Shown: one piece after another, positions 24,309-27,780 of the stretch
Layout of the letters: the number at the start of each line of letters is the position of its first letter
Numbering within the stretch: the first letter of the stretch is position 1
NCBI GenBank assembly: GCA_035267185.1
Contig: DATFLY010000163.1
Coordinates: forward strand, 1 to 27,780
DNA length: 27,780 nt
Origin: JAUIBE01 sp035267185
GTDB taxonomy: Bacteria > Pseudomonadota > Gammaproteobacteria > Xanthomonadales > SZUA-36
Direction of reading: 5' to 3'
Program-made: the position numbers and the translations under genes
Notes under the pieces: model-generated
What the model saw: only the letters and a program-made list of their open reading frames with translations
The model's database searches: none
Told to the model about the DNA's origin: nothing

Positions 24309-25709
24309 ATGACTACAACCCCGATTGACAAAGCCCTCAAGGGCGAAGTTCCTCTCGATTCCGTGATCACCATCAATGGCTGGGTCCGAACACGACGTGA
24401 TTCAAAAGCAGGTTTTTCTTTTGTACAAGTCAATGACGGCTCCGGTTTTGATTCCATTCAGGTGGTTGTCCCGGGAGAATTGGAAAACTACTCGGATGAA
24501 ATTCTGAAACTGACATCCGGCTGCGCCGTCACCTGCATGGGAAAACTCGTTGAATCCGGCGGCCGCGGTCAGAAATATGAAATTCAGGCCGAGTCGGTTG
24601 ATGTGATTGGTTGGGTCAGTGACCCGGACACCTACCCCATCCAGCCCAAACAACACAGCTTTGAGTTCCTGCGTGAAGTCGCACATCTCAGGGCCCGTAC
24701 CAATACTTTTGGTGCCATCACCCGAATTCGACATGCCGCCTCGCAAGCCATTCATCGGTTTTTTGATGAGAATGGCTATTACTGGATAGCAACCCCCATC
24801 ATCACCGCTTCGGACACGGAAGGTGCAGGCGATCTGTTCCGGGTCACAACGCTGGACATGGAAAACCCGCCAAAAAATGACTCGGGCAAAGTTGACTACA
24901 GCAAGGATTTCTTCGGACGCGAAACCTACCTGACCGTTTCCGGACAACTCAACGTTGAAGGTTATTGCCAGGCATTGGGCAAGGTTTATACCTTTGGCCC
25001 GACATTCAGGGCAGAAAACTCAAACACCTCACGTCATCTTGCGGAGTTCTGGATGGTTGAGCCCGAGATCGCCTTTGCAGACCTGGACGACCTGGCTGAC
25101 CTTTCGGAAAACTTTCTCAAGTACATATTCAGGTATGTTCTTGAGCATTGCCGCGAGGACATGGCGTTTTTCGAAAAACGAATAGAACCCGAGGCCATCA
25201 GCCGCCTGGAATCACTGGTCGGTGCTGAATTCGCCCGTATTGACTATGAACAAGCCATAGAAATTCTAAAGAATTCCGGCAAGAAATTTGAATTCCCCGC
25301 TGAATGGGGCCTGGACCTTCAAACAGAGCATGAACGCTACCTGACTGAAAAGCATTTCAACTCACCAGTGATCGTCAAGAACTATCCAAAAGAGATCAAA
25401 GCGTTCTACATGAGACTCAATGATGACGACAGAACCGTTGCAGCCATGGATGTTCTGGCGCCTGGCATTGGCGAAATCATTGGCGGCTCTCAGCGCGAAG
25501 AACGATTTGATGTGCTATCAGAACGAATCGGTGAAACCGGCCTGGATACCTCTGAATATGACTGGTACCTGGACCTTCGCCGTTATGGGACCGTCCCTCA
25601 CGCTGGTTTCGGGCTGGGACTTGAAAGGCTCATTACATACATAACAGGAATGGCCAATATTCGTGACGTCATCCCCTACCCCCGTGTTCCGGGGCGGGCG
25701 GATTTTTAG
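24309..25709 (+). CDS. asnS: Asparaginyl-tRNA synthetase
   Basis: This 466-residue class IIb synthetase attaches asparagine to tRNA-Asn. The N-terminal OB-fold anticodon-binding domain contains INGWVRTRRDSKAGFSFVQV (residues about 18-37). The catalytic core has motif 2 in FRAENSNTSRHLAEFWMVEPE and motif 3 in GFGLGLERL near the C-terminus, ending RDVIPYPRVPGRADF. Length equals E. coli AsnRS. The ATG at 24309 gives MTTTPIDKALKGEV. Its stop is only 4 bp before the RidA-family gene, and that overlaps the dioxygenase gene, so the three are probably one transcript, an unusual pairing of a tRNA synthetase with tryptophan catabolism. Confidence 0.98.
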   Translation: MTTTPIDKALKGEVPLDSVITINGWVRTRRDSKAGFSFVQVNDGSGFDSIQVVVPGELENYSDEILKLTSGCAVTCMGKLVESGGRGQKYEIQAESVDVIGWVSDPDTYPIQPKQHSFEFLREVAHLRARTNTFGAITRIRHAASQAIHRFFDENGYYWIATPIITASDTEGAGDLFRVTTLDMENPPKNDSGKVDYSKDFFGRETYLTVSGQLNVEGYCQALGKVYTFGPTFRAENSNTSRHLAEFWMVEPEIAFADLDDLADLSENFLKYIFRYVLEHCREDMAFFEKRIEPEAISRLESLVGAEFARIDYEQAIEILKNSGKKFEFPAEWGLDLQTEHERYLTEKHFNSPVIVKNYPKEIKAFYMRLNDDDRTVAAMDVLAPGIGEIIGGSQREERFDVLSERIGETGLDTSEYDWYLDLRRYGTVPHAGFGLGLERLITYITGMANIRDVIPYPRVPGRADF

Positions 25710-25713
25710 ATCG

Positions 25714-26142
25714 ATGAGCGACCATTTCAGCAACAACGCTCCGGACCCCGTTGGGCCCTACCCTCACGCAAAACGCGTTGGCCAATGGCTTTATCTTTCA
25801 GGTGTCGGTCCTCGAACACCAGACGGCAATGACATTCCAGGAAATGTTTTAACGGATGAGGGTGAACTGCAAAGCTACGATTTTGAAGCCCAGGCCCATT
25901 CGGTATTTAAGAATATCGAATCCATTCTCAAAGATTCCGGCGCTGGTTTGAGCGACCTGGTGGACGTCACCGTGTTTCTCACCAATATGAAAGATGACTT
26001 TCAGACCATGAATAAGGTCTACGCACAATACCTGGGTGAACATCAGCCCTGCCGGACCACGGTTGAAGTCACGGCTCTGCCAACTGAAATAGCGATTGAG
26101 CTCAAATGCATTGCCCGGTTGAAGAAGGCGGACACAGCATGA
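25714..26142 (+). CDS. RidA-family deaminase, probable 2-aminomuconate deaminase
   Basis: This 142-residue RidA/YjgF-fold protein has PVGPYPHAKRVGQWLYLSGVGPR near residues 13-35 (in parts) and the late CRTTVEVTALPTEIAIELKCIA with the conserved Arg and Glu. General RidA proteins hydrolyse 2-aminoacrylate. This branch, with PHA-RVG---LSGVGPR and a length of about 142, resembles the 2-aminomuconate deaminases of the kynurenine/2-nitrobenzoate route (NbaF/AmnD), which release ammonia from 2-aminomuconate to give 4-oxalocrotonate. The ATG at 25714 is used; an upstream in-frame extension would overlap asnS. Its TGA overlaps the ATG of the next gene, a 3-hydroxyanthranilate dioxygenase, which supports the pathway assignment. 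Confidence 0.85.
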   Translation: MSDHFSNNAPDPVGPYPHAKRVGQWLYLSGVGPRTPDGNDIPGNVLTDEGELQSYDFEAQAHSVFKNIESILKDSGAGLSDLVDVTVFLTNMKDDFQTMNKVYAQYLGEHQPCRTTVEVTALPTEIAIELKCIARLKKADTA

Positions 26143-26669
26143 GCACCGGATCAATCACTCCACCAATTAATTTTTTGAAGTGGATAGAGGAACACCGTCA
26201 CGAACTGAAGCCTCCCGTGGGAAACCGGGTCATATGGAGAGAAGGTGACTTCATCTGCATGGTGGTTGGCGGGCCCAACCAGAGAACGGACTATCACTAT
26301 GACGAGGGCCCCGAGTTCTTCTACCAGGTTGAGGGTGACATGCTCCTCAAGATCATGGATGAAGGTAAACCATCAGATATCTGGATACGCGAGGGTGAAA
26401 TCTTTTTACTTCCGCCACGCGTCCCTCACTCCCCGCAACGTTTCGAAAACACTGTCGGACTGGTGATCGAGCGCAGTCGGCTTGAAGATGAACAAGATGG
26501 ATTGATGTGGTTTTGCCAGGAATGCGACCACAAACTTTATGAAGAATATTTCACCCTGGTTGATATCGAAACCCAGTTCGGTGCGATATTCGATCGATTC
26601 TATGGGGATGTTTCCAAAAGAACCTGCAGCAACTGCGGGCATCTGAACCCCACGCCAACCGGCAGCTAG
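26139..26669 (+). CDS. nbaC: 3-Hydroxyanthranilate 3,4-dioxygenase
   Basis: This 176-residue cupin opens the ring of 3-hydroxyanthranilate with O2 to 2-amino-3-carboxymuconate semialdehyde, the branch point between NAD synthesis and full oxidation. The Fe(II) ligands are visible as His53, Glu59 and His97 (DYHYDEGPEF and PPRVPHSPQ). Substrate-contact Arg49, Arg101 and Glu111 are also present. The bacterial rubredoxin-like second iron site is complete: Cys126 and Cys129 (FCQEC), Cys163 and Cys166 (TCSNC). The ATG at 26139 overlaps the RidA-family stop (ATGA), implying translational coupling. The decarboxylase and dehydrogenase expected between these two reactions are not adjacent. No terminator is seen downstream on this strand. 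Confidence 0.96.
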   Translation: MSTGSITPPINFLKWIEEHRHELKPPVGNRVIWREGDFICMVVGGPNQRTDYHYDEGPEFFYQVEGDMLLKIMDEGKPSDIWIREGEIFLLPPRVPHSPQRFENTVGLVIERSRLEDEQDGLMWFCQECDHKLYEEYFTLVDIETQFGAIFDRFYGDVSKRTCSNCGHLNPTPTGS

Positions 26670-26686
26670 AAAAAACACCCACCCAT

Positions 26687-26725
26687 AAAAAAACAGCCAG
26701 GAACAACATCCGTGCTGCTCCTGGC
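26687..26725 (-). terminator. Strong rho-independent terminator with CGGA loop
   Basis: On the minus strand GCCAGGAGCAGCA (26725-26713) pairs with TGTTGTTCCTGGC (26708-26696) as a 13-bp stem with two G-U pairs and the tetraloop CGGA. It is followed by TG and seven T residues (26693-26687). It ends the leftward RNA and points toward the convergent dioxygenase gene. The plus strand has no T run after the stem, so it should not end the asnS operon. Confidence 0.92.
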
Positions 26726-26832
26726 CGTCCTGCGGACGTCTCGCCACCCGCAAAAGTGCATCCATGCCTTCCCAAGGTATGCAAATCCTTTTGCTAAGGA
26801 AGCAGCGATCCTTGCTGTTTCCACCCTTGTTG
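26687..26832 (-). ncRNA. Candidate Csr/Rsm-type regulatory RNA, leftward, about 146 nt
   Basis: This segment has no credible ORF. On the minus strand it folds by eye into a string of short hairpins with GGA in the loops: CAGC-AAGGATC-GCTG at 26817-26803, GCAAA-AGGA-TTTGC at 26794-26781, CCTT-GGG-AAGG at 26777-26767 and GCA-TGGA-TGC near 26766-26757. CGTCC-GCA-GGACG at 26738-26726 and the terminator with a CGGA loop follow. There are four AGGA motifs plus GGGA, TGGA and CGGA. CsrA/RsmA dimers bind A(N)GGA in such loops, and the size fits RsmY/RsmZ-like RNAs. The 5' end is inferred from a TATACT -10 at 26844-26839. The 3' end is the T run. No sequence identity to a named RNA is claimed. Confidence 0.72.
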
Positions 26833-26837
26833 CAATC

Positions 26838-26933
26838 AAGTATAGCCACTTTTGTCTATAGACGCAAGTGTCTAAATACAAAAACGTCTAAATACATAAT
26901 TGGCTATAGACATTAAAGGCTATCTTTGGTACA
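26838..26933. repeat. Six-unit array with exact 16-bp period, shared control region
   Basis: Units start at 26838, 26854, 26870, 26886, 26902 and 26918. The first ten bases of each are AAGTATAGCC, GTCTATAGAC, GTCTAAATAC, GTCTAAATAC, GGCTATAGAC and GGCTATCTTT. The consensus is GTCTATAGAC, itself a perfect palindrome; the outermost units are the most diverged, and the first reads as GGCTATACTT on the other strand. The intervening six bases are not conserved. The array fills the space between two divergent RNA promoters, and the end units overlap the promoter elements. It is most simply a set of binding sites for an oligomerising regulator. It is not a CRISPR array: units are too short and spacers only 6 bp. 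Confidence 0.8.
26839..26867 (-). promoter_or_regulatory. Promoter of the leftward RNA
   Basis: On the minus strand TTGCGT at 26867-26862 and TATACT at 26844-26839 are 17 bases apart. The start would be near 26832. The -10 overlaps the first unit of the 16-bp array and the spacer contains the second unit, so a protein on the array would contact this promoter directly. Confidence 0.6.
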
Positions 26934-26935
26934 TT
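26907..26935 (+). promoter_or_regulatory. Promoter of the rightward RNA
   Basis: TAGACA at 26907-26912 and TACATT at 26930-26935 are 17 bases apart, giving a start near 26942. The -35 overlaps the fifth array unit and the sixth unit lies in the spacer. This mirrors the arrangement of the leftward promoter. An alternative -10, TATCTT at 26921-26926, has a poorer spacing. Confidence 0.55.
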
Positions 26936-26941
26936 TCGTTT

Positions 26942-27347
26942 CAGTGGGACAAGGAATGTCTCCTGACGAAAGCCGGAACAAGACGATTTGATCCGACCCA
27001 GTCAAAAGGAAAAGGAAAAGCCTTAACGGCAAGGAAGCCTGAATGAGAGCCTTAATAAACACTATGAATGACAGGTTGGTAGAGAAATCAGGAACAGGTT
27101 AATAGGACACCGGGATCGCCAAGGATGGCGTGTATGCAAAGGATTGCAGCCCGGGCACTTAAGAACCCTACCCGATCAAAGGAATGACTCTACCAATCGC
27201 GTTATTAAGGCTTAGAATCTGTCGATACCAGGACACGGAAGTCTTGTAAATATCGGGGGCAATGTCACTGACAAGGAAGATCAGGAGGTGGGCCCGATAC
27301 AGTTTTCGACAGGTCACATGGCGGCGCCCACAGGGAACGTGGGCGTC
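26942..27347 (+). ncRNA. Candidate CsrB-type regulatory RNA, rightward, about 400 nt
   Basis: No convincing ORF covers this stretch. It contains twelve AGGA motifs (starting 26952, 27007, 27013, 27032, 27090, 27104, 27122, 27140, 27180, 27230, 27274, 27283), far above chance. Several lie in hairpin loops: GGGACA-AGGAA-TGTCTC at 26946-26962, GGC-AAGGAA-GCC at 27028-27039, CGCC-AAGGAT-GGCG at 27117-27130, TGCAA-AGGA-TTGCA at 27135-27148 and CTGA-CAAGGAAGA-TCAG at 27268-27284. This is the hallmark of CsrB/CsrC RNAs, which sequester CsrA, and the length is close to E. coli CsrB (369 nt). The 5' end is inferred from the promoter. The 3' end is uncertain: a GC-rich hairpin at 27323-27347 is the best candidate, but it lacks a clean T run. 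Confidence 0.75.
27323..27347 (+). terminator. GC-rich hairpin, possible end of the rightward RNA
   Basis: GGCGCCCAC at 27323-27331 pairs with GTGGGCGTC at 27339-27347 (nine pairs, one G-U) around a seven-base loop. Only a loose T/A-rich tail (CTTTAATTAATT) follows after several bases, so termination is uncertain. An upstream GTGGGC at 27288-27293 could pair with the same GCCCAC, giving an alternative structure. Confidence 0.45.
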
Positions 27348-27431
27348 AGCCGACTTTAATTAATTGATCTTGTGCAATTTCCTGTCCTTTGGCGCCTACC
27401 AGCCCGAAGTCGACAAAAGCATTAAATAAAT

Positions 27432-27461
27432 TTGCCAAGTCATTGATAAAAAGGCTATCCT
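27432..27461 (+). promoter_or_regulatory. Possible promoter of the DUF6502-type gene
   Basis: TTGCCA at 27432-27437 and TATCCT at 27456-27461 are 18 bases apart, putting a start near 27468 and a leader of about 100 bases before the ATG at 27572. The leader contains AGGA at 27506-27509 (within CAAGGATG), 27528-27531 and 27559-27562, the last being the Shine-Dalgarno. Confidence 0.45.
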
Positions 27462-27571
27462 ATTGTTAGTTTGGCGCAATATCGCACTCCCGTTCGTCCA
27501 GGGCAAGGATGAGCGTAGAAAACGAAAAGGATTTCAACTAGATAGCAAGGGGATTTTCAGGAGACTGAAAA

Positions 27572-27780
27572 ATGCCGGGTTTGGCTATGAGAGATAAAGT
27601 TGGTCTGCCTGATGACGCGACGTCGATTACACATATTCTGAGCCGAGTGTTCAGAAAGGTGGTTCGACTGGTTATCGGCACCGTTTCTCTCCCTGCCCTG
27701 GTAGATATTCTCAAGGCAATTTATGTTGAAGAGGCAGAAAAAAAGTTGATACGGGAAGGCTCAAAACCTACCAAAAGCGC
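27572..27780 (+). CDS. DUF6502-like protein, N-terminal part (cut by window edge)
   Basis: An open frame runs from the ATG at 27572 to the window edge (69 complete codons), so it has no stop here. The Shine-Dalgarno AGGAG at 27559-27563 lies eight bases upstream. After a short leader (MPGLAMRDKVGLPDD) the protein reads ILSRVFRKVVRLVIGTVSL, then ALVDILKAIYVEEAEKKL and ends GSKPTKSA. This matches my memory of the DUF6502 N-terminus, in which a region resembling LLRPLVRLLLRHGVS is followed by KRVYVEVAE and a T-x-SR motif. Function of that family is unknown to me. It lies about 225 bases after the rightward RNA and may be regulated with it. Confidence 0.7.
   Translation, partial: MPGLAMRDKVGLPDDATSITHILSRVFRKVVRLVIGTVSLPALVDILKAIYVEEAEKKLIREGSKPTKS

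Noticed and set aside
26687..26832. Integron attC-like site
   Set aside because: The hairpins resemble attC superficially, but no integrase, no RYYYAAC core pair and no gene cassette are seen.
26406..26881. Minus-strand ORFs of 147 and 71 codons (26406-26849 and 26666-26881)
   Set aside because: They run antisense through the dioxygenase gene or through the RNA terminator and hairpins, lack Shine-Dalgarno sites, and their composition (Cys-, Trp- and Phe-rich) matches no family I know.
26838..26933. CRISPR array
   Set aside because: Repeats are 10 bp with 6-bp spacers, no cas genes are nearby, and the array sits between two promoters.
26838..26933. Plasmid-type replication iterons
   Set aside because: Period and size resemble iterons, but no rep gene or other plasmid feature is near and the flanking genes are chromosomal housekeeping genes; divergent promoters at both ends fit regulation better.
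1..27780. tRNA or rRNA genes
   Set aside because: I looked for T-loop and CCA-end patterns and conserved rRNA segments by eye and found none; a tRNA scan was not possible.

Overview
The window reads as chromosome of a free-living gammaproteobacterium. The block order pncC-recA-recX-alaS beside a divergent mutS, the rpsP-rimM-trmD-rplS set near ffh/ypjD/corB, and the rpsF-rpsR-rplI-dnaB-alr set are all typical of that class, and the PspF, IscA and CorB homologues resemble their E. coli counterparts closely. I cannot name a genus. The bacterial 3-hydroxyanthranilate pathway genes and the DUF6502-type protein would fit an environmental, perhaps marine, lineage, but that is inference. Coding density is high and almost every gene is a conserved housekeeping gene; start codons are often GTG or TTG.

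Left to right: alaS (5' part), recX, recA and pncC run leftward and mutS runs rightward. Downstream of mutS is a gene-free stretch of about 420 bases built from three nested or interleaved inverted repeats. Then, leftward, come hslR and htpG behind a sigma-32-type promoter, a strong bidirectional terminator, and rplS-trmD-rimM-rpsP. The usual ffh-rpsP adjacency is broken by a rightward GNAT acetyltransferase gene and a leftward Tat-exported PhoX/DUF839 gene that overlap tail to tail. ffh follows, then rightward ypjD, corB and an acyltransferase-3 gene. radA (leftward) and pspF (rightward) diverge around a perfect palindrome. Leftward alr, dnaB, rplI, rpsR and rpsF come next; S6 carries an unusually long acidic tail and no priB ORF lies between rpsF and rpsR. 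A solo iscA precedes a rightward operon of asnS, a RidA-family deaminase (probable 2-aminomuconate deaminase) and 3-hydroxyanthranilate 3,4-dioxygenase.

The most striking part is the right end (about 26,690-27,570), which has no credible protein gene. It holds two divergent, non-coding, hairpin-rich segments in which GGA/AGGA motifs sit repeatedly in hairpin loops, the signature of CsrB/RsmZ-type RNAs that titrate the translational regulator CsrA/RsmA. The leftward one is about 146 nt and ends in a perfect terminator hairpin with a CGGA loop and a T run. The rightward one is about 400 nt with twelve AGGA motifs. Between them lies an array of a 10-bp GTCTATAGAC-like element repeated at exactly 16-bp intervals, with a sigma-70-like promoter at each end pointing outward. 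A DUF6502-type gene, cut by the window edge, follows and has AGGA motifs in its own leader. This looks like a compact divergent Csr/Rsm sRNA locus under a shared, non-GacA-box control array. In many gammaproteobacteria csrA/rsmA lies just downstream of alaS, which here would fall immediately outside the left edge.
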